The translations under genes and the position numbers were made by a program. A stretch of DNA of 64,000 nucleotides, taken from contig KL197715.1 of assembly GCA_000697665.1 (NCBI GenBank), positions 743,599 to 807,598 on the forward strand, written 5' to 3'. Shown here piece by piece: positions 11,806 through 26,380 of the stretch (positions are counted from its first letter, which is position 1; every line of letters starts with the position of its first letter). The notes under the pieces were generated by a model, which saw nothing but the letters and a program-made list of their open reading frames with translations, searched no databases and was not told the origin of the DNA. Origin of the DNA: Jaapia argillacea MUCL 33604. Lineage: Eukaryota; Basidiomycota; Agaricomycetes; Jaapiales; Jaapiaceae.

Positions 11806-12867
11806 ATGTCCGTCCCCTCGACCAAGATACTGGACCATATAGTCCATCTGACCCCACCGGGCTCTCTGGAGGCAACCAGCGCCCAATGGCGCGAGTTGGG
11901 ATTCAAGTGAGCATTCGAACTTCTTTCGGTGCTGTCGTCCACTCAATCGATCCATAATCCAAAGGGTCATCCCAGGAGGAAAACATGCTGGTGGATTCAC
12001 TGCCAATGCCCTTGTGGTACGCTGCGCACTATGAAGATTTTTCCGTCCTGGTCTCATCCATTCAATCTTGGATCAGATTCTGCAAGATGGCGCATACATC
12101 GAACTCATTTACTTCACCCACCCTCTCTCGTACTATCCACCGGGTTCTCCAGAGCGCAAAGCAAGAGAGACTCACTATTGGGCATCGAAAGCCCCGGGGT
12201 GGATAGACTTTGCTTTCCTTGGAACCTCGCCTACTCTCTCCGAGGTGATCAATGAGCGAGCGGAGAGGGAAGGGAGTGGGGTGAAATATCTGAGCGAGCA
12301 GGAGGGTGGGAGAGAGAGACCGGATGGAAAGGTGCTAAAATGGTTGATCACGGCCCCTGCACCTGAGGACGCTAGAGGGCGTTGGCCCTTCTTTTGCGGA
12401 GATGTCTCGCCGCGAGAATGGAGAGTAAGTGTTCGGATTGTTGCGTCACAGTGAGTGTGATTGAGGATGTTATTCGACACGGTTTTTAGGTGCCTGTCGA
12501 CCCCCCCTCCAATGCCGAACATCCATGCAAGGCGCTAGGTCTGGCACATGTTCGTCTCCTGGCCGAAGAGCAGGGGTTTTCCATTCTCTCGAACCAAGTA
12601 ACATCCATCATTGGAGCACGTCCCATAGAATCCTCCGCATCGGAAGCTAAATGGGTTCTGGACTCGCCAAATATCTCGTCCTCGCCTCCCTACCTTATTC
12701 TCAGTAAAGCAAAGACGGAAGTAGAACTCGATTATCTCCGCACAGGAGGTGCGGGGATCTACGAGGTTGGGTTCTTGGTGCCGCAGGGAAGTGGTAGGCA
12801 TGGGAGCGCCGAAACACCTTTTGGAAGGATTGTTTGGGTGGAGGAATATTCCTTGTCATCAGAATAA
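11806..12867 (+). CDS. Glyoxalase-like domain protein, 292 aa
   Basis: Exons 11806-11906, 11965-12016, 12077-12424 and 12490-12867, phases agreeing. The start MSVPSTKILDHIVHLTPPGS matches the usual beginning of the Glyoxalase-like_dom family (PF13468 type): LDHIV, then GFKVIPGGKHAGGFTANALV, then DGAYIELIYF. The His and Glu positions are typical vicinal-oxygen-chelate metal sites, but the substrate of this fungal family is not established. It is probably cytosolic, with no signal peptide. The second half (LGLAHVRLLAEEQGF, ELDYLRTGGAGIYEVGF) looks like the second VOC module. An ATG at 11658 in another frame is a shadow and was left out. Codon use resembles its neighbours. Confidence 0.85.
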
Positions 12868-16046
<3,179 letters not shown>

Positions 16047-16500
16047 CATTGAACCATACTGTAATTTTATCACTGTTTCAATATTCTTATGTTTTATATG
16101 TATCGTCTATCCATCTCTTCCCCCATCTAGTCCATGTCAATGTTTTGCTTATCCACAGCTTTCCATCAACGCCAAGCCAGAATCACACCCCTGACTGATA
16201 CCGATGACCGTGAAAGAAGTCGGAGCGCGTGGACTCTTTGACTTCGACCACGGCATGCATGACGCTCCTCATCAGCACGCGAATTCGGGTCCAACGATTC
16301 TGTGCTTCAGGCCAAAATGACGCCAACCAGCACGAAGTGGATGAACACGAGACGCATCTACTCGTACCTCATGCTTCTTCCTTCTGCGCTTTATAGATGT
16401 TTACGTCTCAACATTCGCCATTCGGTCCTCTGCTCATACCGAGAATATTCTGCGTCTGGATATTTCTGCCCCGACGTTCCCTATTATCGGGTTGACATCG

Positions 16501-19248
16501 ATGCTTCAAGTCAAGACGTTTTCTCGCGTTCTGTTCTTGATATGCACGCTATGTGGGGTTGCAAACTCTTCTCCCGTGTCTTCCAGTTCAGCTGTCCAGA
16601 AGAATACATTCGAGGCTAGGACCCTTGATCCATTATCCGGTAGGAATGGCGCTGTCGCTAGCGAAGTGGGCCAGTGTTCCGAAGTTGGAGTGACTATCCT
16701 GAAGGAGGGAGGCAATGCGGCAGATGCTGTGCGTTCGCTTTTCAACACTGGCGACTTCACACCTGACATGCTGCTATTCAGATTATCGCCACGGCCTTCT
16801 GCGTTGGAACCATCTCTGCTTACCACTCCGGAATTGGTGGGGGAGGCTTCATGCTGTACGTATGACACATTACCGCCACTCTGGAGGAGGGCATGTGGAC
16901 TAATGGCCTCAACAGGGTTCGCTTCAACACTCCATCAGGAGGACATGATTACGAAATGGTACCGATCCTTCATTATGGTGCTCTGAGTACAGCTCAATGG
17001 CTTCTCAGATCGATTTTCGTGAAACCATGCCTGCCGGTGGCAATGAAACCATGTATATTAACAATACCAATCCCACTGCGTCCACAATCGGTGGTCTGGC
17101 GGTCGGTGTGCCAGGTGAGATGAGGGGATGGGAGCTCCTCCACCAACGTCACGGACAGCTACCTTGGCATCAACTTTTTGAACCCGCCATCGATATCGCT
17201 CGCAATGGTTTTCTGGTCAATGTTGATCTCGCGAATGCTCTTTCCTGTGAGCCATGTTATTCGTAACACTCAGTTGGGCCTCGTTCAATCCTGCCCCGTA
17301 GCATCGTACGAGTTTTTGACCCAGGATCCTTTGTGGGCTGAGGTCTACGCGCCAAATGGGACACTGTTAAGCCTTGGAGACACCGTTTACCGTAAGGCAG
17401 GTGACATTTTTACAACTGATGTCTTCGCACCCTGCTCAATACCCCATGCGTGTACAGCGATACGCGAACACTCTCGAAAAGTCAGTCAGTTCCTCGCTTC
17501 GTATATTTACCCTCGTCTTATCTGGTGAGAAGGTTGTCTATCTATGGCGCCGATTATTTCTACAAGGGCGAGTTAGCGGTCAATACAGCTGAAGGTTAGT
17601 TGTGATGTATTGCCATCTTTTTACGGGTCATTGACATCCTCTTGTCACATCAAGCTGCATATTCTCGTGGTGGCATTCTTAACACTTCAGACCTCGCTAA
17701 TTATACCGCCATCGTGCGCAAGCCTTCCAACATCAGTAAGTGCATATGACGAGTCACTTTGCAGATTCTCTTGGGACTGATATGTGCTTTTCCTCAGCGT
17801 ATCGCAATCACAGGATATTTTCGACTGTCGCGCCTTCTTCCGGATCAGTGGTTCTCTCTGCCCTTAAGATATTCGAAGGCTACCCTGGAAACGCGAGCGT
17901 CGCCGACTTTGCCGTCAACCTAACCACGCACAGGCTGATCCAGGCCACTCGTTTTGGATATGGACAAAGGTCAGCGCTGACAGATTGTCTTACGATTTAT
18001 TTGACAAGGTCCTGAAAAAATGAACTTCCAGGACCAATTTTGGTGATCCAGCTTTCACAAGAAATGTCTCCGTGCTCGAGCAGTCAGTCATATACTGTTG
18101 TAATTTTGTTATATTCCTTCTGATCCAAAGATTCGCAGGGAGTTCCTCTTGGAGTCCACAGCAGCAGCCGCTAGAGCGAAGATCAATGATAGTCAGACTT
18201 ACAATGCCTTATATGTTAGAGGTCTTCCTCTTCACTATTCCATCTGTCAGTGCTGAGCCGCCCTGTGAACAGTACGACACGAACAACTATCTCGTAGTGA
18301 ATGATTCGGGCACATCACACATCGCCGTCGTTGATCACACTGGGATGGCGGTGTCCCTTACGACAAGTTTACCTATCTCTTAAGCAGGAGCCATTACAAG
18401 AATTGATTAAATCTCTTTAGCGGTGAACCTATACTGGGGAAGCCAGATCATGACAACCGACGGGATTATCTTGAATGGTGAGATTAATCCATCTCGTAAC
18501 CTCGGTGGCATATCTGACGATACATCTGGCTTTTGTGTAGATGAGATGGATGACTTTTCCAGTTAGTAACATTCCGCTAGATTATCTAGCACTTGTCCCT
18601 CATTCTTCCTCACAGGTCCTGGTCAAACAAACTCATTTGGCTTCGCTGCTTCTCCGGCCAACTATATTGCCCCGGGAAAACGTCCTCAACCTTCCATCGC
18701 CTCGTCCATCGCAGAAGACTTGACCACAGGGGAGTTTACAATTGCCACCGGGTCTGCTGGCGGATCAAGGATCGTTACTGCTACGTTGCAGAACTTACAC
18801 TGGTATCTGGACGTTGGGCTCCAACCTGCTGCTGCGGTCAATTTGGCTAGATGGCATGACCAACTGACCAACGTAACATACTTCGAGGTGAGCATGGTGT
18901 TTTCTCATTCCTCGATTTGCACGAGTCTGACCTGGCGTCTTTCATGCATAGATCGCCGCTCCGCAGTTAGGTATGCCAGGGTTCGATAACTCAATCGTCC
19001 ACTACTTGGCTGGACTTGGATGTGAGTACCTATGATGCCCATAGACTCAGCCCTCACGATTCCGGTCTAGATAATGTTACGTATGAAGATGAGAGTGGTA
19101 GCACAGGTCACAGTAAGTTTCAGGTCAGCTGTGTGTGCAAATCTGTCTCACGAATGGACCGTCTTCAGTCATTGGCAGGTCACTAGATGGCGTGTTTACA
19201 GCAGCCAGTGATCCCAGAAAACCGGCTGGGAGGGGCGCTGCATATTAG
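16501..19248 (+). CDS. Gamma-glutamyltransferase, 592 aa, 18 exons
   Basis: Exons: 16501-16728, 16782-16855, 16916-16958, 17009-17246, 17302-17396, 17458-17480, 17533-17594, 17655-17735, 17798-17969, 18032-18082, 18139-18214, 18273-18366, 18421-18477, 18541-18561, 18616-18887, 18952-19021, 19071-19112 and 19169-19248. It transfers or hydrolyses the gamma-glutamyl group of glutathione, outside the plasma membrane or in the vacuole. The signal peptide/anchor is VKTFSRVLFLICTLCGVANS. Family motifs: GRNGAVASEVGQCSEVG, GNAADA, GIGGGGFMLV, GVPGEMRGWELLH. The Ntn nucleophile Thr sits in DSGTSHIAVVD, where the precursor self-cleaves. Further on are MDDFSSPG, TGSAGGSRI and TAASDPRKPAG. Exon 5 to 6 needs a GC-AG intron (17397-17457) to keep RKRYANTLEKL in frame. 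Exons of 21, 23 and 43 nt are unusually small. Confidence 0.92.
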
Positions 19249-19357
19249 CCTCAACCTTGACTGGACAGTGCTGACCGGAGTGTGGAAGCGATCTGAATAA
19301 TTCTTAGTCGTACAACTTGTGATGCTTCCTGTCGATGTGGGACTACGGAATGAACTG

Positions 19358-20995
19358 CTAGGAACCCTTGCCCTTCCTCCGCATCCGTGTCATAGGACTC
19401 ATCAGACCGGCTACCACGCCTTCCGCATCCATCCTTCCACCCACCCTCGACGCCAACGTCCTCCTAGTCTTCTTATTAGATATTGACGCCGAAGCGAGCT
19501 CCCTCTCCCCATCCCCCTCTCTATTCCTTTTCCTCGAAACCATGATGGAAGCAATGTCGCTCTCACAAAGGCTCTCCGGTGGTAACGAGTCGGAGATACT
19601 CTCTGCGATAGCACTGGTGATCTCTGAGTCTGTGTCACTCACGTCGTCCCAACCAGCACATGTCGAAGCGTCGACATCTTGGCTTTGTGTTTGTGTTTGA
19701 GAGTTGGGAGGGATTGATGGCGCACTGAAGGATCTTGCTCTAGAGCTTGACATACCCAGCAAAGCCCGGGTAGACCGGAAGGCGTCGTATGGTACGTCTG
19801 GGATGTCCATATCATCCAACGTAAACCTGCTCGACGAAGCAGCAGGTGACGTGTCTCGAGTGTAGCCGCCTATACTCGCAGGCTTTGAACTCGAACCTCG
19901 ACTCGGGGTGGGAACTAAACTTGGACTGGGGGTTGGATCTGAGTTTGGAGTGGGGGCGGGGGCACGGGCTCGCCATGGTTTCTTGACGATGGTCTTCATG
20001 ACCTTGTCAGGGTCGAGTTTGGCTATCTGTTCGTCCATTTCTTCGAGGTGGATGCCTAGAGCACAGAGGAAAGAGTAGCATTTGATAAACTCGATGGGGA
20101 TGGTCAAGTCCATGGAACAGACTTCCGTCATATGTAGCTGAGAAAACAGCCCGGTCAGCCAGGTCTGAGTGATATACTGCGGGAAGAGCAGGACATACCT
20201 TATCACAAACGTCGTCCCCATTACCCCAAACCCACCAACTTCCATAAACCCTCCACCTCTTCGCGGAATGCGTAGCCCCAAACACAATCTGGTCCAACCT
20301 CAATGCCCTCCTATGATACTGCGCCGTACACAAATCCATCACCAACTGATTCTTGTTCCTCGCTCCGCTCTCTCTTTTGAATTCCCCAGCAAAAAGAATG
20401 AAGGTCAGGGAACCGAAATCGTCATTAGAGGCAGAAGCGGAAGAGGGCCAGTACATGTGGCGGCGAGAAGTTTCGGGGATGGCATGAGAGGAGAAGAGGT
20501 CGAGGAGGGTTGAGCGGAGGGTTAAGTGGGTGCTAGGTGAGGTTGTGACCAGTGTGTCGGCGCGTGCTAGGGGTTTTGGGAGGGTGGGGAGGCCGTTGAC
20601 TTCGCACAGGCTGATGTCTCTTTCAAATCTGCGATAGTGAAACAAAGATTAGCGAACTACCAAAGCGAGACGAAGAGAGCTTCGTACTGGGTCTGAAAGC
20701 GACACCCCGATCTTGAACTCAGTGCCAACTCGATCAAATCATCCACACCCCTTCGTTGCGTTCCCTCTTTCGCATCATTCTCAGCCGAGTCACGGATCCT
20801 TGCATAAGCAGAACACAAGAGAAGCCAAACTGAACTCAGTCCATGGGGGTCATCGTCGCAGACACATTCAGGGTTGGCTATTGCCCATTCTGAGAGGCGG
20901 GCACGGAACTCTTCTTGGCCATTCAAGATATCAGTGCTTTGCTGAATGGGATGGTGAGTGGTGAGTGGTGGATGCAACGAAGCAGTGTGGGACAT
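19358..20995 (-). CDS. Unrecognised protein with structured N-half and Ser-rich basic tail, 505 aa
   Basis: Exons (minus): 20995-20688, 20628-20199 and 20137-19358; both introns (59 and 61 nt) are in phase. The start MSHTASLHPPLTTHHPIQQ is the first in-frame ATG. Residues about 25-265 look folded, with ALSSRSGCRFQTQFERD, MYWPSS, LTFILFAGEFKRE and WRVYGSWWVWGNGDDVCDKL, then MDLTIPIEFIKCYSFLCALG. From about residue 300 the chain is Pro/Ser/Thr-rich and ends with basic, NLS-like stretches (VSRKRNREGD, NKKTRRTLASRVGGR). A nuclear role is a guess. I do not recognise the family; it may be one of the mushroom-specific uncharacterised proteins. It is divergent from the decayed oxygenase gene, with an 850 bp interval. 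Confidence 0.75.
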
Positions 20996-21848
20996 ACTGA
21001 GAGGATGGCCTTCGGTAGCTTAAAGGACGATAGGGAAGTGTACGTGGTTTGGAATTTTTCCGACAGACGCGTCTGCCATCGGATGTTGGCTCGATCTGTC
21101 CATGGTTGGAAGAGGGAACTCTTCGCAAACCTGACGTTGGTTCATCTTGACGAATGTTTGACTGAGAAGCAGACTCGACTTACTTCCCGGCTGCGACGTA
21201 CTCGACTCCAGAGTTCGACTTTGTCGACCTTTGTGATCTTTATGCTTCTTCATCAACGCGAGAGAGGGTTCGTCGCTTGTGAGAAACGCGTACCGTATGG
21301 ACATTCAAATCAGTTCAAGCCTTTCCAGTGCAACCTATTCCTAAAGATCAAGTAATCAGAATTTTCCGAGTGAGAAGCCACCGGCCTGACGTGCATTGTC
21401 GCTGACAGATAAGCAGGACGTGAAATATCTTACTTGAAATGTCCCCAATTTATGGAGAGTGTGAGAGCTTGAACAATCAACCACCCTTGACGACGCCGAG
21501 CGGTCCGACTCGGTGTAAACGCAGGGCTGTCGGGAACAAATTTGTGTTTGAAACCCTGTATTCTCTCCAAAGCAACCCAGCGGCCCACCAGACCAAAGCC
21601 CTCGTGTGATTCAGAGCAAAGGACGGTGGCAAGCGGATGGAGCCACCGAGGGGGTGAGAACTTTACATTGAACATTCTAGCGACATCAAACCGTTCCCGA
21701 TCAGGTACAAAGCCATAGGGACCGAAGTGGCTGTGCTACCCCTGTCGATCTTGACTTGCCCCACAAGTGATTTTCATTTCTTGACCACGATAAAACTGGC
21801 AACTGGGCGATAACTGGCTGCTAGTATCCTCTCCAACTTGCTCCAACC
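20996..21848. other. Intergenic region between divergent genes
   Basis: It has short open frames on both strands but none with family motifs or consistent splicing. A minus-strand frame at 21430-21675 was considered and left uncalled. I see no repeats. Confidence 0.4.
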
Positions 21849-23177
21849 ATGTCAAGTTCCATCCCTGTCATCGATGTCAGCTCACTTTTCTCCCCTCATC
21901 TCGAGGGTCGGGGTTCCAAAATCCAGCAAGTATCCAAAGCCATCAACGACGTTTGCACAACCTGGGGTTTCTTTCAAATCACAGGACATAACATCTCCCC
22001 GGTTCTCTCCAAATCCCTCCTTAAAGCAGTCCGGGAGTTTTTCTCTCTTCCAGATGAGAAGAAACTCGCATTACATGTCAAGAAAGGTGGAGTTGCTTGG
22101 AGAGGTTACATGCCCCTCGGAGGCGAAGGTACCCATGGTCGAGTCGACCACAAATAGGGATTGTACTTTGGTGAAGAACACCCCGATAATCACCTTCACG
22201 CCGGTATGCCGCTTCACGGGAAGAACCAGTTTCCGGACGAGGATCTTCCAGAGATGTGAGGGGTTGTGTTAGAGTACGTGCAGGAGGTGACGGAGTTAGG
22301 GAAAGTGCTTTGCGATGCGATATCAATAAGCCTAGGGTTGGATAAGAGGTACATCCGGCAGAATTACCTCAAACCTGAGCCCGTTGCTCTCATGAGGTGT
22401 TTCAAGTATGAACCAAAGGAAGGTGAAGGAGTTGGGAAGGACGTCTTTGGAATTGGCGAACATAGCGGTCAGTTTAGAATCGTTCATCAGAATCGAGTAC
22501 TCACCGAATTCTCCATGGATACTGCTAGATTTTGGATTGTTGACCATTCTTGGTCAAACGACGCCTGGACTCCAGGTCCCTTCATCTCTCCCAGCATTTT
22601 ATTCCCTCCCTGACCAGTCGTTCATAAGGTGGTCTCACCGTACACACAAGAATACGTTGACGTGCCCGTCATCGAAGGTGCTCTCTGCATCAACGGTGGG
22701 TCCAATACTCGCTGATCCAAACTTTGCTAACTTGATCCGGCCAATTCACCTCCCCCGTCCGCAGTCGGCGACATGTTAGACATGCTGACCGGTGGTCGTT
22801 TCATAAGTCCCTTCCACCGCGTCATACCCCCTGCACCGGGCTCCGAGCGAATCTCCTTCCCGTTCTTCTTTGACTTTGGCTGGTTCGTCCCCTTCCCGCG
22901 TATTCCTCCAGTCCCTCTCACTTACACTCTCACTTCTCACTCTTCCAGGGATGCCAAAATGCAACCCCTACCCCTCTCCCACCTCCCTGCTCTCTCACCA
23001 GCCCTCACAGACGCCGCACATACCCGCTGGTCCAAAACGACGTTCGCCACCGTCGAAGGGTATTGGTGGCAATACCTAGCTAAGAAAGTCATGAAAGTTT
23101 TTCCCGATCTCAAGTTGCCAGATTTTGAGGCGAACAAGGCTCCTTCCACTAGGTTTTCTATCACTGTTGATACTTGA
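21849..23177 (+). pseudogene. 2OG-Fe(II) oxygenase (isopenicillin N synthase-like), disrupted
   Basis: It is clearly an IPNS-like/2OG-Fe(II) dioxygenase. The N-terminus is IPVIDVSSLFSP, then WGFFQITGHNI, EFFSLPDEKK and WRGYMPLGGEGTHGR; later MPLHGKNQFPDEDLP and LMRCFKYEPKEGEG. The iron ligands are GEHSD (His and Asp, spliced across an intron after GEHS) and His in ISPFHRVIPP, with the 2OG-binding Arg close by. Two in-frame stops interrupt an otherwise open exon: TAG at 22155-22157, where the family has an acidic residue before GLYFG, and TGA at 22257-22259. Splice sites around both are absent, because the flanking residues are family-conserved. The remaining introns and the C-terminus (to 23177) look normal, so inactivation is recent. 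A read-through or strain-specific allele is an alternative. Confidence 0.8.
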
Positions 23178-23579
23178 GGCTGCAAGAGCATGTGGTCAAG
23201 ACCAGGATCGAAGGCTTTATGCCTCTGGGTTAGCGGATTCCTGTATGATTATTGGTAGCATGTAAATGTGTACATTCTTGTGCGCGAGCGTGCTGCCGAC
23301 CCGCTTCAAACTGATTGAGGGGAAACCACCTTCCTTCCCAATCAGCCTCGACAAAAAGTCGTCTCTCCGTAAGAAAGGATATACCGCCACCCATATACGA
23401 GACCATAAGCGCGCTGAACTCAAGCGGGCCATTGCATGACCGTGACTGGGCAAAAGAAGAGTTCGGGCCACATCGACAAATGGATCTACATCATACCCCT
23501 TCAAAGTCAAGGGATCAACATACTGAATTGTGTGACAGTATGAACTACGCACCTTGTTATCTGAGCATCCGAATCACCT
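23178..23579. other. 3' flank of the decayed oxygenase
   Basis: No gene is seen. Roughly 23120-23440 is repeated, diverged, at 29601-29820 on the same strand. Confidence 0.6.
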
Positions 23580-24752
23580 TCAACTCGCACAAAAGACCTC
23601 AGAAATTTCAGTCTCGTGCATCCCACTGGGTGGAATTATACCAGGAGACTGGCAGAACTTGCAATCCGCTAGAAGAAATATCTTAGATATGGGACAGCCA
23701 AATTTGGTTCGCCTCTGTAGAAAATCGTGCAACTTGGACATCACTATGCCCTTGGAATCCAAAGTGAGACTCTGGAGAGTGCGCCAGGCGACTTCTGCCA
23801 TGGCATGATGATTGTCGGAGGATGAACTTGGTTGACGGCGAAGTGGAACAGGTTCCAGTAAGTACAAGATGTCGCCGAATTCATCATCGGCAACGGTGAG
23901 ATGTGTGACATCTGGACAAGTTCGGGCGAAGGCTCTCCCCATCCCCTTTATAGGAAGCCCCAACAAGGATAACGACCGAAGTTTTGGATACAACGGTGAC
24001 CTCTTGCCACGGCTCGCCGCACGGGAAGCGAACGTGGGCCACCCAATCCGCTCCAAACCTGGGCGCTCCTGCTGGAGGGTAAGTGATTCGAGGGAAGGCA
24101 CCGCGAAGTCCAGGGCGAGTGGGAAGAGAGGGTGGTCGCTGCGGTAAGATATGAGGGAGAGGGAGAGGAGTGAAGGTAACAATGTCACGGGATTGGGCCT
24201 AGCCACGAGCTGATACGGAATTGAGCGTAAGGTGAGATTTTGTAGGGAAGCCCAGCTGGTGGAGGTGAGTAAGCCGTGGAAATCTCCGTAGGTGAGTCTG
24301 GTATGCGATGGCATAATATCGAGGTCGAGCGCAGTAAGTTTAGCCAGAAGGGGCGACGTCCACGGTCCAGGGGAGACACCCCGAAGACTAATGCGAGTTA
24401 GTAATGGGGCCTTTCCTTCAAATAGTTCCGGCAATATCGGGGAGGGGGAGGGGCGAGCAACTGTCACCTCAAGTACTCGCAAAGCTGGGGCAGGTAGTGC
24501 TTGCAGGGTAAGCACTATCTTCGCCAAGTCCCCACCATCTCGGGTATAAACCAACAAGGAGCGGAAACGATCCAAGTGAAAGCTGACCATGTCAACTTGG
24601 AGGGCATGGTCAGGATCGAGTTCACCCATCACCTTGATCGCAAAGTCCACTAGATGAGGCTGCGATCGTTGAAGATAGAGCTTCGGAAGACGCCAGGCAT
24701 TCGGAGATGACAGGTAAAGAGAGATTCTAGACCAGAGGGAGGGTGTCCCAAC
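23580..24752 (-). pseudogene. F-box-like LRR protein copy E, 5'-truncated
   Basis: A single open frame begins at VGTPSLWSRISLYLSSPNAW, the point that follows the F-box in copies A-C (there HTPSLWTNIFVDL). It continues with weak leucine-rich repeats (FRSLLVYTR, LPAPALRVLEV, LLTRISLRGVSPGPW, LRSLSLLGLPIKGMGRAF) to a stop at 23580. The F-box itself (about the first 60 residues) is missing. The break is exactly at the end of the hAT-like element, whose sequence is read through in frame. Nothing like the missing piece occurs beyond the other element end. It is a distant paralogue of A-D. Confidence 0.7.
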
Positions 24753-26262
24753 TAGTGTTGCTGGTGGTTCAGTCACGGTTCGGTTCTGGTTCAGACTGGT
24801 TAGCGATTCTGAAGGGAGTTGGTTTCGGTTTCGGTCTAAGTTGTAACCAGTCCTCAACTGGTTTCGAACTGGTCGAAACCAGTTCCAGGCTGGTTTATTC
24901 AGTAACCAGTTGTAACTGGTTCTTGACTGGTTTTGACCAGTTTCAACCAGTTTTTCGTCAGTCTGCAAAGCAAAATCTATTCAGATACTCTTATGAACGA
25001 AGAAGAATTGTTTGAGGTGCGAGGGAGGTCAAGCTTTGGAATGAATAACTCTGTATCATCCAGACAGTCCCTCTCACTGCTTGTACACTGAACTCAACTT
25101 GTATCCCTATCTTTCGTGGTAAGCTTCAAGGCCCCACATTCAAGAGGATGATTCGGCATGTTCAGTCGATATGGTTGTCAGTGCTTGGGTCTGATTTGAG
25201 GGTACCAGTACTTGGTGGCCAAGGTGGTTGTTGATATGGTGGTATCTTGTCATTGAGAGTTGATGCCCACTTGTGTTGCGTGTATGTCGATAGACAAAAT
25301 CGTGGGATGAGACCGTAAGAACGTCGAGGGCAAAGAGGTAAAGTTCCTGTGGGTGGTGAAAATCAGGGTCTCGCAGCCCAGAGTGGAAACAAGAGCAGAC
25401 GGTTTGCGGCGGAAAAAGCAGATGTTCCTTCCCATCCATAGGAAACAGGTCCAAGATGTCAACTATGGAGAGACTGGCAGGCCTAACAAAATTTCTGGGC
25501 GCTCGGGCTGCATTGCAGAAATGTTGTCAATGTCGTAATCATCAGGTGACGAACTCATGGTATGGTGACTGATGCATGGGTACTCTACAAAGAGGTGAAT
25601 TGCCTCTCGGTCACGAGCACATCGGACAATAACTGCCAGAGGTAGTCAGGGAATCCTCGATAACCAATGTGCCTCTTGCCTTGCTGCCATGATCAATCCA
25701 ATCAAAATGGTCATATTGCACTCAGCAGGGCTCAGTCTATGGGCCTTTGGCTAGGATCAGTACAGATCTATTGAAACAGCAGCCAATAAATTGTGATATG
25801 TCACTCACAATTTTCAAGACCTCTACAATGTTGGTTGACATCACGAATCCAATTGTCGGAGGTGAAGACAGGTGAGGTTCAATGTGGCAGGACTCCGACA
25901 TCCTGCATAGTGCATGGCACTACGAGGTGGGAATCAAAAAGAAGCATGAATCCCCGTAGAACGTAAATGACAGACACACCCCGGTAGTTAAACAAAAAAG
26001 AGGTGCAATAGCCTCAGCGCCCAATAGTGGATGAGGTCAAGATGGCCATGTGCATGAACATTCCATTTGGAGACATCCCCCTGTAGCACCTACAACGGTT
26101 GGGTTGCGAACCAGTCTGTGACTGGTCCTAACCGGTTCTCGACCACGACCACTCCCCTCTGGCAGTTGGTTTCGGTCTCGGTTTGTAACCGAACCAAAAC
26201 CGTTTGGAACTGGTCTCACAACCGGTCTGAACCGGTTTACCCCGAACCGTTAGCAACACTAC
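24753..26262. mobile_element. hAT-like DNA element, probably non-autonomous
   Basis: Imperfect terminal inverted repeats start with TAGTGTTGCT and end with the complement (AGCAACACTA); 9-10 bp are perfect, then similarity continues. Both ends carry arrays of short ACTGGTT/AACCAGT and ACCGGTT/AACCGGT motifs in both orientations (24768-24965 and 26100-26245), like the subterminal transposase-binding repeats of hAT elements. The interior (25000-26090) has no transposase I recognise. The 8 bp outside the ends (GTCCCAAC left, CATACGAA right) do not match, so there is no 8-bp target-site duplication. A TA dinucleotide is part of, or next to, each end, so a TA-duplicating family is an alternative. 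Confidence 0.65.
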
Positions 26263-26380
26263 ATACGAACATGTGAAGCGGGAGCTCAACGACGAGGCAA
26301 GATACTTATGGGTTCGGGAACATCGCGAGCGGAGCTTGCTCGGAGCCATGGGACAAATAAATATTACTGTACGCGATAAA

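Noticed and set aside
11658-11957. Plus-strand ATG frame MASTSVSSPELL as the start of the glyoxalase-like gene
   Set aside because: It is in the wrong frame for the conserved LDHIV start; the ATG at 11806 gives consistent phases.
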